Assembly (NCBI GenBank): GCA_019925095.2
Contig: CM034397.1
Span: 8,265,763-8,329,762, forward strand
Source: Dendrolimus kikuchii
Lineage: Eukaryota > Arthropoda > Insecta > Lepidoptera > Lasiocampidae
Length of the DNA stretch: 64,000 bases
Reading direction: 5' to 3'
The notes under the pieces: generated by a model
The model's input: only the letters and a program-made list of their open reading frames with translations
What the model was told of the DNA's origin: nothing
The model's database searches: none
Translations under genes and position numbers: made by a program
Part shown: positions 34,263 to 45,730 of the stretch, in pieces
Position numbering within the stretch: position 1 is the stretch's first letter
How the letters are laid out: each line of letters opens with the position of its first letter

Positions 34263-34979
34263 TGTGGATATTTATTTAGTCGTACTAGTTATGGTTTTAT
34301 AATATTCTAATTATTGATGCAGTTTTATTGATTTTACCAGTAACGTTAAATATTAGTATTAGTACATGTACCTACGTTTTATTATTGTAAGGTAAGAAGT
34401 TTTATAGTGCTCAAACTTTGACAGCATAATTATTAAATCATTAATATCAACCTTAAATCCAAGTGTCCGTATGATACCCCGACACGCTTGTATTAAAAAC
34501 TATTAATACATGTCTAATTATAACTCACTTGTCACGCATTAAAATAATGGAATACTATAATCATGAAAAATAAAGGAAATTACATGATTAAATATTTAAA
34601 ACGATCGCGTCGTTATAAAGAGAAACCATACTAGTTCTACATTATTATTAAACAGCTACTTGATATAAATACAATAAGCTTTAATAAAATGTATCTCTTT
34701 TATTCTATACTAAAAGCTCTGCAAACAGAAAGAGATAGACAATAACGACTCTGTTTCTACTTTGTTATATCTCTAAACATTCTATTTCAGTCACCCTTAT
34801 ATAACTGCTGACAAGTGTGAGAGGGTGAATCATAATTGCGATTTTGTGCTATACAGCGGTAAAGCGCGGTAATATGAACCTTGATCTTCCTGTTTTAAAG
34901 TTGAAATAGACTTGTAAGATTTATAATAAGCCATCTGAAGAACAGCTCCGCCTTAAAAATGGAAGGTGGTATGTAAAAA
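34263..34979. other. Upstream flank of Dfd, nothing specific recognised
   Basis: AT-rich DNA directly upstream of the probable Dfd promoter. No repeat is recognised, and its lack of transposons makes it a plausible regulatory region. Confidence 0.3.
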
Positions 34980-35655
34980 TTGATGGACATACATGTATAG
35001 AGTCCTTAAAGTGACAGAGTGCGCTGGCGTGTTGGCGAGTGTATATTGTCTCAAAATGTCGTCGCAGGACAGCGCGTCTATGGCTCTATTGTTTATTATC
35101 AAAAAGTGATAAATCAAATGACTTTGCGATTATGATGTACTAAAAAACTTTTGCTTGTAGATTCCGCGGATACCTACATAACTTTTCAGTTTTGTGACAG
35201 TGCTTTAGTGAAATAAATGTATAATATTGTGTCGAAATAAGTGATCGTCACAACACTATTATAGCAGAGAGTGGTTTCGGAATTTATGGTTTGTCGAATG
35301 ATATTCATATTGGATACCGAATTAAATTTGGAACATTTCTTTATATGGACTGATATTTTGATTATTATAAAAGGAACATAATATATACCTATATATGCAT
35401 CTTAATTTGAGATACAATCCATCAAAAAATGTGATTTGATAATTTAACAAATTTTTACTCGGCTTATTATAAACTTTATAAAAACTTTATGTTGCTGCTG
35501 ATATTGATTACGCATAATATTCTGTTTTTGATATTGTGATTATTTATACTAAATAGATATATTTTATAAAGAAAGGATTTAGTTACATTTGAGTGGCGGC
35601 CATGTTAGCTGACGTTTTGAATGTGAGGTGATGCGCGGATTGGACCACGCCCACC
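34980..35655 (+). promoter_or_regulatory. Dfd: Probable Dfd promoter and 5' untranslated leader
   Basis: This stretch runs without recognisable repeats into the Dfd start codon. The part at about 35015-35095 is GC-richer (GAGTGCGCTGGCGTGTTGGC, TCGTCGCAGGACAGCGCGTC) and could be at or near the transcription start. No TATA box in a convincing position was found. Two upstream ATGs stand out: ATG at 35602 opens a complete short frame ending TGA at 35629-35631, and ATG at 35631 opens a 94-codon frame that overlaps the Dfd start out of frame. The leader length is an inference. Confidence 0.35.
35602..35631 (+). other. Upstream open reading frame in Dfd leader
   Basis: ATG at 35602 followed by eight codons and TGA (peptide MLADVLNVR). 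It lies 25 bp before the Dfd ATG at 35656. It shares its TGA's last base with the next upstream ATG (35631). Such short frames can dampen translation. No conservation evidence is available here. Confidence 0.35.
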
Positions 35656-36190
35656 ATGAGCTCCTTCCTCATGAACGGTGGGTACCAACCGCAGCCGGAC
35701 CCCAAATTCCCTCCCTCCGAGGAATACAGTCAAGCGGACTACATACCACCAGGAGAATATTACCAGCACCAACATTTGCAATATGGCTATCAGCACCAAT
35801 ACCCCCCGGTTCAAATTGGAACAGGGTACGGTTATGGGGGGTATTACCACCCGTTACCTCAGCATCCACCTGTGGCACCACCGCCGCGACCGCCGGAACC
35901 GTCCCATCCGTCTGATGCTGACCACGGCTATGTTCCATCCCATACTTCTGATGTAGCGCCGGGCTTAGCTGAGTTAGGGTTAAGGTTAGAGAGGCATATA
36001 GAAGAGGCAGCGCCTGCTGGAAGGAAGCTTCATGCTTTAGGGAGAGAGGGGTCGCCTGGTTCAGAAATGGATGACGAGAGGCTATTGCTGGACAGTCCGC
36101 CGGTGGAAGACGATGACTCTTCGATATGTTCAGATAATACTGACAGGGTTATATATCCATGGATGAAGAAAATTCATGTTGCCGGAGCGT
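35656..36190 (+). CDS. Dfd: Deformed (Hox4), coding exon 1
   Basis: Encodes residues 1-178 plus one base of codon 179 of a 394-residue Hox4 transcription factor. The start is set by CCACC before ATG and the Hox4-type N terminus MSSFLMNGGYQPQPDPKFPP. A tyrosine/glutamine-rich stretch (residues 29-65) and a proline-rich linker (about 66-85) follow, then an acidic region (138-161, with EDDDSS). The hexapeptide YPWM, the Extradenticle/PBX contact, is at residues 167-170 within DRVIYPWMKKIHVAG. The exon ends ...GGA GCG T with donor GTAAGT at 36191-36196, a phase 1 junction. Dfd is nuclear, binds DNA with Exd/Hth cofactors and specifies mandibular and maxillary segment identity in insects. Reading past the donor gives unrelated residues and a stop at 36234, which is intron. 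Confidence 0.96.
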
Positions 36191-37530
36191 GTAAGTTCTT
36201 TATATTATCTAATTCTATTTCTATTAATAGGTAGATATAAAGGACTGATAGGTAGAGCTAGTAAAACTTCGTTCCCGTTACCATGATGACCTTTTTATAA
36301 GTGAATTGTAACTGTAGCAGCAAATAGAAACTATCTTTGGCTTTACTCGTCTATCCCATCTCTTAGATCATAAATAGAAAGACGGAGTCTCGAACTCTCA
36401 AAGTGAAGTCGGTTATAGGAAGTCGATTTTGGAATAGGAAGTTTACTTGTTACCACCGTAATAACTATGCGATTCTACTTGGGAGTGAATATTTTTCGAC
36501 AAGTTTTTAATAGTCAAAAAGTGAAGGCCAATAATTTTTAGTTTAAAATTTTTGTTTTATATTATATTTCTTTCTTAGTTTCGTAAGTAAAATGATAAAT
36601 AACGTAAAAATGCCTGCTATGACTGTTTTAAAGTTCATTATTTTGTTTTAAATATTCAGTTTATCACCATTCAAATTTTTGATAAATGCATGTATGTTTG
36701 ACAATGTTAAGTATTTACAAAAAAGTATCTGCATAATAATATAAGATCTAACGAACCTAGAGCCTATATCCAGAAGTACCTATACAAAATGACAAATTTA
36801 CCAAAACTTGACACAAGCAATAGTTGTCAAAAATTTCCATTGTTTTAGTAAAATAAATGAAATATTATAAATTAATTGCAATAACGATGGATTAGTTTCC
36901 AGCGGCAACATATTTATTACACACCCAGACACAATCTGTGTATATACCTACTACATAACCTTACGCAAACAAATTTGTAAAGAATGCTTCACTTCATTTG
37001 ACGATTTTGTTTACGTAGGTTCCGCCTATATATTAATGGTCTATGCCCCCAGGGAAATTACGTAATTTATTACAATAAAAATTCTCATTAGTGTTGATGT
37101 AAGCTAGCTATGACAAGTTTCATGCAAAATCATTCAGTAGTTTCACGTTTCTAAACTAATTTTGGCGATTCTTTTTGCGTTGGAGTCAGAAAAAACTTCA
37201 AAATTATCTAATATAAATTTTAACACTATTGGATTTTAGGTTCCGAAGATATGGCAGAAAATTAATTAAAAACGGATTGGATACGGATAGGATAGGACGG
37301 ATAGGAAAATATGAACTGTTTGGGGTTTTTCAACTTTTGTTTCTGAAGCGATTTTGGTAACTCTTTTTGCGTAGTATTCAGTACAGCTTCAGGACAATTT
37401 CGTATACATGTCATTGTTATTGGATAGCATATACGTAATTTAAAAGTGAAAAATTAAAAATTTCAAGCAATAAAAGAAACCGATTTGAATAGTAAATAAT
37501 AATAAAGCATAAAACAAATAATGCATGCAT

Positions 37531-37830
37531 GCAATGTATGTGGAAAGAATGCATGATGAAAGAATGACTAAACAGATATACAATGCAAAAGTGGATGGAT
37601 GCAGAAGTGAGAGAGCAGAGTGGAAGGCCACGACACACCTTCCATGATCAAATTGATCGTGTACTAGCAGAAGGTGATGTCAGGTGCCTTAAGAACAGAT
37701 GAGCGTGCATGACAAGAGTTATGAATGTTAAAGAAGCAAGTGAGGTGTGTAAGAATAAGCCTAAATGGCGCTCTGTTGTTCGCGCCTACCCCGCAAGGGA
37801 ACTGGCGTGAAGTTACGTATGTATGTATAA
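37531..37830 (+). pseudogene. (TATG)n-tailed LINE, C-terminal end and 3' UTR, in Dfd intron
   Basis: Begins with coding text VERMHDERMTKQIYNAKV, the same residues that end the minus-strand frame at 31.26-31.62 kb, then a stop and the 3' UTR landmarks CCATGATCAAATTGATCGTG, AGCGTGCATGACAAGAGTTA, TAAGCCTAAATGGCG and CCGCAAGGGAACTGGCGTG, ending in TATG units. Sense matches Dfd transcription. Confidence 0.82.
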
Positions 37831-38079
37831 AACAAATACATTATCTATAACATCTTGAAGTCAGTGCCAAGTGAAACATAAAAACAACAAAAAAATTCAA
37901 AATGTACCGACTTCAAGATGTTGTACAAAATATTTTTTTTATGGTTTTTAGTTACTATTGGGTTGGTTTCTTTTTATTAGTTTTTATTTTAATTAATTGT
38001 ATGTACAAAGTCGACTCCTCTACAGATATATTATAGGTACCTACCTATTCTCTTTTTTCTTTCTCCTTTTCCTAATTAT

Positions 38080-38260
38080 TTGGGGTCGGCAGAATATGTC
38101 TTTTCCGTCCATACTCCTCTATTCTGACATACTTCCTCTGTCGCTTCACAAATCATCATATCCATCCATCTCTTTTTGTTTATCATTACATATGTACCCA
38201 TCAATCTTGCGGGTTAACATACTTTTTGTCACCCATGCCATCTTAGTGTTAGTCTTCTTA
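38080..38260. repeat. Repeat-like C/T-rich segment
   Basis: TTTGGGGTCGGCAGAATATG, CATACTTCCTCTGTCGCTTC and ATCATATCCATCCATCTC resemble segments often dispersed in lepidopteran genomes and weakly resemble 45.46-45.55 and 61.74-61.93 kb here. Class unknown. Confidence 0.35.
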
Positions 38261-38367
38261 TTATAGGTTATTGTAGATAAAATAATTATTTGCACATGTA
38301 AAGCTGATTCATCTTAAGAATAGACTTTCAGTGACTATTAAATTTAGAATTGGATTTTTATATAATA

Positions 38368-40298
38368 CTAGAGTTTACCCCGCGGCTCCGCCGCGCGTCA
38401 TACTCTAGTGCGTACCTCTTGTTTTAAGAGCAAGCGTTATACAGGATATATTGTATTGTATTTTTATGTTGGTGCTATTTCCCCTTGGAAGATTTACTTC
38501 ACTTTATATCGCAAACTATCCCATCTACCGGGATGAATAGTATCTATGTCCATTCTCGGTATTCAGACAGACAGATCGAGTGAAAGTCGCATTTTTTTAA
38601 AGATAATGAATTTTTATATCTATAAACTTTATAAATGATTGGTCCCCCATACAAACTTTAATACCCTATTTCAACCCGTTCTACTTGTATTTATATAACT
38701 AAATATTGTGTAAAGTACATAAACGACCAAAACTTCCAAACGTACTAAAACTACTGAAACTACCAAATCTACCAACCAAAACTACCAAATCCACCAACCA
38801 AAACTACCACAACTACCTAAACTACCACAATTACCAAATCTACCAATAAAAACTACCACAACTACCAAAACTACCACAACTACCAAAAATACCACAACTA
38901 CCAAAACTACCATAACTATCAAAACTACAACAACTATCAAAACTACCGCAACTACCAAAACAACCGAATATACCAAATCGACCAGCCAAAACTACCAAAC
39001 GTACTAAAACTGCCGAAACTACCAAATCTACCAACCAAAACTACCAAATCCACCAACCAAAACTACCACAACTACCTAAACTACCACAATGACCAAATCT
39101 ACCAATAAAAAGTACCACAACTACCAAAACCACCACAACTAACAAAACTACCAAAACCACCACAACTAACAAAACTACCAAAACTACCACAACTACCACA
39201 AATACCAAAACTACCAAAACTACCACAACTAACAAAACTACCACAACTGTTAAAACTACCGCAACTACCAAAACAACCGAATATACCAAATCCACCAACC
39301 AAAACTACCAAATCTACAAACCAAAACTACCACAACTACCTAAACTACCACAATGACCAAATCTACCAATAAAAACTACCACAACTACCAAAACCACCAC
39401 AACTAACAAAACTACCAAAACTACCACAACTACCACAACTACCAAAACTACCAAAACTACCAAAACTACCACAACTACCAAAACTACCACAACTGTCAAA
39501 ACTACCGCAACTACCAAAACAACCGAACATACCAAATCCACCAACCAAAACTACCAAATCTACAAACCAAAACTACCAAAATAAATCTGAATCTACCAAC
39601 CAAAAGTACCACAACTACCAATACTACCACTACTACCAAAACTACCACAACTACCGTAACTACCAAATCTACAAACCAAAATTACCACAACTACCAAATC
39701 TACCGAAACCACCAAATCTACAAAACAAAATTACCACAACTACTAAAACTACTACAGCTACCAAAACTACCCCAACTACCAAAACTACCACAACTACCAA
39801 AACAACCGAAACTACCAGCATAAACTAACGAAGATAGTAAAACTACCAACCAAAACTATCAAAACTGCCAAACAAAACTACCAAAACTACCTCAACGACC
39901 AAATTGACCAAAATAAACAAAATGACGAAAATGGCAAACCACAAATAAAGAACCTATCCTAGTTTCCGGGTAAACTTTACATAAATCTATCCCAAAATCT
40001 ATCCCAGTATCCGGGATGAAAAGTATCCCTCGGCCATCCTCGGTATTCAAATTACATATGTACCGAGTATCAGCCAAATCGGTCCAATAGTCTTTCCATA
40101 AAAGGATAACAAACAGTGAGACAAATATACTTTTATCCCGGAAACTATCCCATTTTCCGGGATAAAAAGTATCCTATGTTCATTCTCGGCATCGAAAATA
40201 TATATGTACTGAGTTTCAGCCAAATCGGTCCAGTAGTTTTTACGTGAAAACGGAACAGACAGACAGAGTTACTTTCGCATTTATAATATTAATAGGGA
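38368..40298 (-). mobile_element. Helitron-like element carrying a large minisatellite
   Basis: In minus sense it starts TCCCTATTAATATTATAAAT after an A (right end 40298) and ends CTCTAG (complement at 38368-38373) before T. A GC hairpin (GCGGC-GGA-GCCGC) sits about 12-14 nt before the end. These are Helitron hallmarks. Both flanks of the interior share GGGATGAATAGTATC / GGGATAAAAAGTATCC and CATTCTCGGTATTC motifs, so the flanks belong to one element. The middle (38724-39940) is the CTACCAAAA minisatellite. It is 1.93 kb with no coding capacity. Confidence 0.6.
38724..39940. repeat. CTACCAAAA-type minisatellite with ~260-bp higher-order period
   Basis: About 1.2 kb of 9-bp units on the + strand, mainly ACTACCAAA and ACTACCACA with variants such as CTACCTAAA and CACCAACCA. 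The + strand is almost free of G. A larger period is visible: ACTACCTAA-ACTACCACAA recurs at 38812, 39071 and 39335 (spacing 259 and 264 bp), each followed by CCAAATCTACCAATAAAAA. Apparent long frames on the minus strand (Val/Leu or Gly/Ser/Phe-rich) are by-products of the repeat. Confidence 0.92.
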
Positions 40299-40387
40299 TG
40301 TAACAATAAATTATTTCATTATTTTCATATAAAAGAGTGGACGCCAAAATAACATAGTGTTAACTTTCAAAATATCATGATAATAGT

Positions 40388-40890
40388 ACATTATGGTACT
40401 AGTGTGTAATATTGGTGATTACCGCCGAGGCGCCATTGAGACTCGAGCCGTAGGCGAGGGTCTTAAGAGAGCCGAGGACGGTAATCATCAATACACACGT
40501 GTATCATACGACGTTTTTCAACACACTTGTGAATAAAATAACAACAAAAACTCATTTTATTTAGTAGATAAAAAAAGTTATATATGAGTGAAAGTTTTAT
40601 TTATTAAACACGTACGAGTTAAAATTATCTATTTAAATAAGAAGTTGCATGAAATGAGCAAGCAATAGGAACATTAATTTATTTGTTCTATAGAACACGA
40701 TCTTTTTTTTTGAATAAAAACTTTTTTAAGAACAAAGCAACTCAACCAATAAAATTAAAAAAAAAAATCTATAACTCACTAGTGAGTTATAATGTTTTTT
40801 ACTCACAGTTTGATAATGGGTGTCATTCTGTGCCTAATTGCGGTGACCATAGCGCCACTTTATGAGCAAGTGTGTTGAAAAAATATTTTA
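40388..40890. repeat. Inverted-repeat-rich segment, possible MITE
   Basis: GTGTGTAATATTGGTGATTACCG is mirrored by GGACGGTAATCATCAATACAC about 70 bp on. TTTTTCAACACACTTG (40513) is mirrored by CAAGTGTGTTGAAAAA (about 40868). A perfect 22-bp palindrome ending in AACTCACTAGTGAGTT-type sequence lies at 40770-40791. A non-autonomous DNA transposon or two nested ones would explain this. Exact ends and duplications were not identified. Confidence 0.4.
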
Positions 40891-43800
40891 AATATCTGTT
40901 TCAACAATAATTAATACTCTATTTGAGTGGTCTCAGTCATGACGTCATAACTTACTATTATTATTTATAATTTCAGTCATGATGTTACCCCTAATATATT
41001 TAGTCAGGGTTTTTATGAGTTGGTCATTTCTGAACTATCTCTGGAGATCTTTTCGGGTGTTCTTTTACGTCATAAAGGAGGCGGATACATTTTCATATAT
41101 TATTGGGTTCAGATTATAAAAAAATTAGAGTAAGATGTCTTTTTAACTTTTTATTATTTGATATTTTTTTATAAGTGTAGCGGGTTTAGTTATTTTGAAT
41201 GAGTTTAATGTGTGGTGTACATGTGGTTTCATGTTATTAATTGTTGAAATTCATTCACATAAATCGATTATGGTAATCGATAATTTTTATTTGTGATGTT
41301 TTTCATTTTGTAATAGAAAAATACAACGCTTTTTTGAAGCCATCTCTCAACTCATTACATTTCTTTGGTCCAAAAGTCGCCATCTCCTTTTTATTTACAA
41401 CTAATTTACTATTATTACCGATAGGGGAAAGTGGGAAAATTGGCAGGAACACTTAATCTATATGACAAAAAATGTCTCACTTGACTTGAATTTTAACTAC
41501 CCTATATGATGATATTTACAATTCATAATCATTTTATCATAGTTTCTCTATAGGTAACTTATGTAAAGATGAGCGGGCATTCTATTACATAGCTACTTTG
41601 AATGGTTACTTATAACATTTAAATTGGACATTTTATCAAGGAAACTTTCTCTATTCACAAGTTTGAAATATATTTTGATTTTTTTAAGGTTTCGTGGTCA
41701 ACAATGAAACCCGTATAAGAACGTCCTTATGAAATGAAATGAAAATTTATTTACACAAAACAAATAGTCATATTATATGGTCTGGTGCTTATATGTACAG
41801 TCTTGGTATGAAAATGTTTGCTAGATTTCAAATTGATTCATTTAATGTACCGCAAGTACATGTTACCTTTTCAAACTAAGTCACAGAACAGATTGTTCCA
41901 CAGATAATTATGTTTAACTGTTTGACAATAAAGTTTAAAATTACTTCAAATTCAAATTCATTTATTTATATAAACTTATTTCTAGGCCTTAAATAATTGT
42001 ATCTAAAACTTATGGTAATAACACATTTTGAATTAAAATTAAGGCTACAATTTTTTTGGCGGCCGTTGCTGCTCTAGACTCTAGGTCTGTATCGCAGCAC
42101 CCAACACAATTTTATTATAGGAACTTAAATATAATAGAATTATTCATTGATCAACCTATAACTATCAGTGCGGGTGTGTGAGTTTGTGCGTGTGTGTCTG
42201 TGTGTGTGTTTAGTGTGTTTAAAGATAGAACAAGTTGTTTGACTTTCTATTTTGTTTAAGAATATTGTTTAGAGTTGAAAAGGCTTTTTATTGGTTTTAA
42301 TATTTATGATAAGCGTAGTGATTATATTATTTTGCTTTCTTATTGTTAATCTCGGGGTCTGTCATTGTCAACATTGCTATTTTATTTTTCACGTTTCTAT
42401 ATTTTATAAACGTAACAAATCGTAACATTTATTAAAAGTTGACAGTACTGTTTTTTTTACTCATGCAAGCAAAAATCGACCTTAAGGTGAAGAACCTTTT
42501 CATACCACAACTGTACATTTGTTTAACCCATTTAGGCTTGTGAATATTTGTGACCCAGTCCTCTCTCTTAACATTTAAAATTAATAAATAATAACTTATT
42601 TTGTCTTATCAATGTATTATTTTTATTACACAATGTTAATGCCAATTTAATCTAGTATTAAATCTATAATAATAAATAGAAAAAAAAGAAAATCTTAATT
42701 ATATTGTTAGTTGAAACCTATTAATTAATTAGGTATACTATTTTGTCTAGTAATGATATTTTCAGTTTTTCAAATTGTTTCAAGAGAAGTTCTTTGATGT
42801 TATGTGCGTTCACATGATCGTCTGTCTGTGTGACAAAATTACTTTTCTCAAAAATCACTAGATCCACCAACTTAGGGATGAAATTTGGTAGAAATATATA
42901 TATTATTAACTTGTGTAGTGAATGAAACTTTAAATGAATTTAGATGTAGCCGCCATACAAATGGTTAACAAAATTATACAGACACGTTTCAGAAGTTATA
43001 ACGAAGTTTTTAATTTTTTTTTAATTTGTTTGAGAAAGGTATTCACTTCTAAACTATGGAAATGTACTCTCCTCTAAATTTTTATGACTGACCTATGTAG
43101 TGTAAAACTGATAAATTTCGAGGTGCCAGATTTAAAATAATAATTTTAACGTTTGGTTTTAAGAGGTACCTTTGAGTAATTTTCGATATATTGGGTATTT
43201 TTGATTGCATATTTTTACTTTTGATGAGATTTTGTAGGTCGTAGACCAAAACAATGGACATTCGTCCGCCCTACGGAACCTTTCAATGTCTTCCGACACG
43301 CACTTGGCTGATTTTTAAATACATTTCTTTTATCTCAATAAATTCTATACCTATAGGATGAGATGGTATTATTTTAATAGCAGATGTTCAATATTTGCTT
43401 ACAAAGGTTTTTAAATAACATTTAAATGAGAAACACTTTCTCTATTCACAAATTTGAAACGCATTTTGAAACATATTTAAAAAGCACAATAGGCATCACA
43501 TTTAAATAAACTATTCAAACCCACAAAATATATTTTAAAACACTTGTAGATACGGGTGCAAAATGTACGAAACGCAAGATTAATTCCTATTCATTAATTT
43601 TTCTTTTACATACGATTTTGTATTGTTGAAAAAGCGAAACACGTACGCGGCATGTTTAATGAGAGATTGTACAAATTACTAGCAATCAATAATACTTCAG
43701 AAATCTTAAGGGTTCTTCTGAGTCGTGTGTCCTTTGATATGTTTTGACGTTTTACTAATGCGATGTCATTAGGCGGGTTTGCTAGTTTTGTTGTGCCACA

Positions 43801-44149
43801 ATGGGCCCCAAGTTCATGTTAATGAGCGTCATTTATTTTTATTGCTTTTAAATAGTGGTTTGTGGCCAAACATTCGCGATGAAGATTACCGATTTTTTAA
43901 GGCTTCTTAAATTTGAAATATATTGGGTGTCGTCTCGGTTTTATTTGAGATTTATATGTTTGGTTTCTTTCATGTAGTTTTGTTGGCACTTTATTTCTTT
44001 AAATGACTCTAAAAGGCGACGATTTGGCAATCATGATTAGCTTTTGGTGAGAAATATTTTGAACTACTATTTGAAATAATCCGGCAAATTGTAAAGTACT
44101 AATACCGACGTCGAAATCAGAACAATATTCTTATAATGGTAATAGAGAA

Positions 44150-44440
44150 ATGAAACATTCGAAGATTTTATTTAAAAGAAACAGTGACTTATACATACAT
44201 AACGTTCATCCCCACGTCCTTAAGCCAATTCGCTCATGTACGCATTGGTTCTCCAGAAAGTTTCTATTGAACATAGTGGACATATGGAATAAGCTCCCAT
44301 CTGAGGTTTTACGACGGCGCTACGATATGGTATATTGTATGGGTTTTTCAAATAAGGTGTCGTAAAATTTCTTTCAGACCGGCAGAGCGTTGGTAACAAA
44401 CACCTTTGGTGTTACAAATGTCCATAGACGACATAACATG
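44150..44440 (+). pseudogene. LINE C-terminal relic plus 3' tail module, in Dfd intron
   Basis: The frame reads HPHVLKPIRSCTHWFSRKFL then VDIWNKLPSEVLRRRYDM, the WN-LP-EV end motif of LINE polyproteins. It then continues in a shifted frame (FLSDRQSVGN). It is followed by AACACCTTTGGTGTTACAAA and TGTCCATAGACGAC, the shared tail module. Confidence 0.62.
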
Positions 44441-45289
44441 TACATAGGAATCATTAATAACGTCAATCGACATTTATTCATTAACTACTTAACAGATAAT
44501 GTTTAAAGTATTTCTAAGATTAACAATTTTCCAGAATTTTACACTTCATGGGTAGAGTAGGGGGGCACAATTTTTATAAGTTTGGAAGCTAATATTTCGC
44601 TATTCATTGACTTAAATAAATAGTTATTTAAAACTTCGTTATGATTTTTTAATATTTTTCAATTTTCTTATCGACTGAATAGTTCCTGAGGAAAATGACT
44701 TTAACGTATAAAGATAGGACAAATGAACAGACAGATGGACAGATCTGACAAGTTTACAACGATTCCGTTTAGTGAAAATGAGTACTGAATCAAAAAAATA
44801 TTAAAACAATTGAAGGCTAAGCCAATTTAATTTTTTTGATAATTTCAATCCTAACAAAACAACAACATGAGTCACTGACAAGGCGTCAATACAAGGTTAC
44901 TTATCAAAGCTATCTCAACAAAGTGTTAAGGCCTTTATGATGGAGTGCTGAGGAATCCGCAGCGATAGGGTCAAGAGCACTAATGAACCGGTTCGGTTGA
45001 TTGATCACTAAGGAAATTTAGCGATGGATTCGCTTTACGATCACTATGAAGAAGTCTCTCTGTTTATGCAAGAATTATTGCAGTTGTGTAAATTTTATTT
45101 TATCAATTACTAAGAAATATTCTAAATTATAGAAATTTTGGTCAATCTTACTTTCTATTAAAACGCACTCGCGTCTCACAGTGCGTTTTAAATGACGTTG
45201 GCCGATCTAATGATGTGTAAATTGCAACGTGCTTCAGCACGTTTACCTTCACCATCAGGCGAAGATAAATTTGTGATGAAAACTGTATT
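44441..45289. other. Dfd intron, nothing recognised
   Basis: No repeat or element recognised. Confidence 0.35.
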
Positions 45290-45425
45290 GAAATAACGTC
45301 TCAAATAATGTGCCAAATCCGATAATCTACTTTGGTTCGCGTGACGAGTTTAATGTCCTTGTCCGGGCATAATTTCCTTAAAAATGTGGAAGCCTGAGTC
45401 CAGCAGTAGGACGTTTATGGGTTGT
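45290..45425 (+). mobile_element. SINE 3' half, decayed
   Basis: ATGTGCCAAATCCGATAATC, TTGGTTCGCGTGACGAGT and GCCTGAGTCCAGCAGTAGGA, then CGTTTATGGGTTGTTATT, matching the 3' half of the SINE at 28.62-28.73 kb. Confidence 0.65.
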
Positions 45426-45559
45426 TATTGTTTATTATTCTTTCAGATATTATTAATTTTTGCTTTTATCTGGGGTCTGAGTTCCTATCCATCTCCTATA
45501 CTTCTACGATCATCAACTGTCGAACTCATGATAGCTTCCTGCCTGATGACATATTCTAA

Positions 45560-45730
45560 TTCCGAGAAAATGGGTTCTAGGTTTGGCCAAAACTCATATA
45601 CCGCTTGCTTGTTAGAATAACTACATCACAGTTGACATCGCGATGAAACTGGTACATTGAGGTAATCCATGCGTGCAACTCGCCAACACCTCTTGGACAA
45701 GCATGAGGGCATTCTTTCCGTTCCAAAAAT
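45560..45730 (+). mobile_element. SINE, second decayed copy
   Basis: GAGAAAATGGGTTCTAGGTT may be the B-box part. Then TTAGAATAACTACATCACAG, ATCGCGATGAAACTGGTACA, TTGAGGTAATCCATGCGTGC and CTCGCCAACACCTCTTGGAC follow the SINE order. Confidence 0.45.

Noticed and set aside
35605..35956. Other-frame open frames over Dfd exon 1 as separate genes
   Set aside because: They overlap a conserved Hox4 coding exon and have biased proline/threonine composition due to frame shift. Only the upstream ATGs were kept as a regulatory observation.
36191..36234. Extension of Dfd exon 1 to the next stop
   Set aside because: The reading frame passes a consensus GTAAGT donor. The added residues are not Dfd-like, and the homeobox exon joins in frame at 36190.
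38782..39557. Long minus-strand open frames rich in Val/Leu or Gly/Ser/Phe
   Set aside because: They are translations of the CTACCAAAA tandem array in different frames and have no protein-like complexity.
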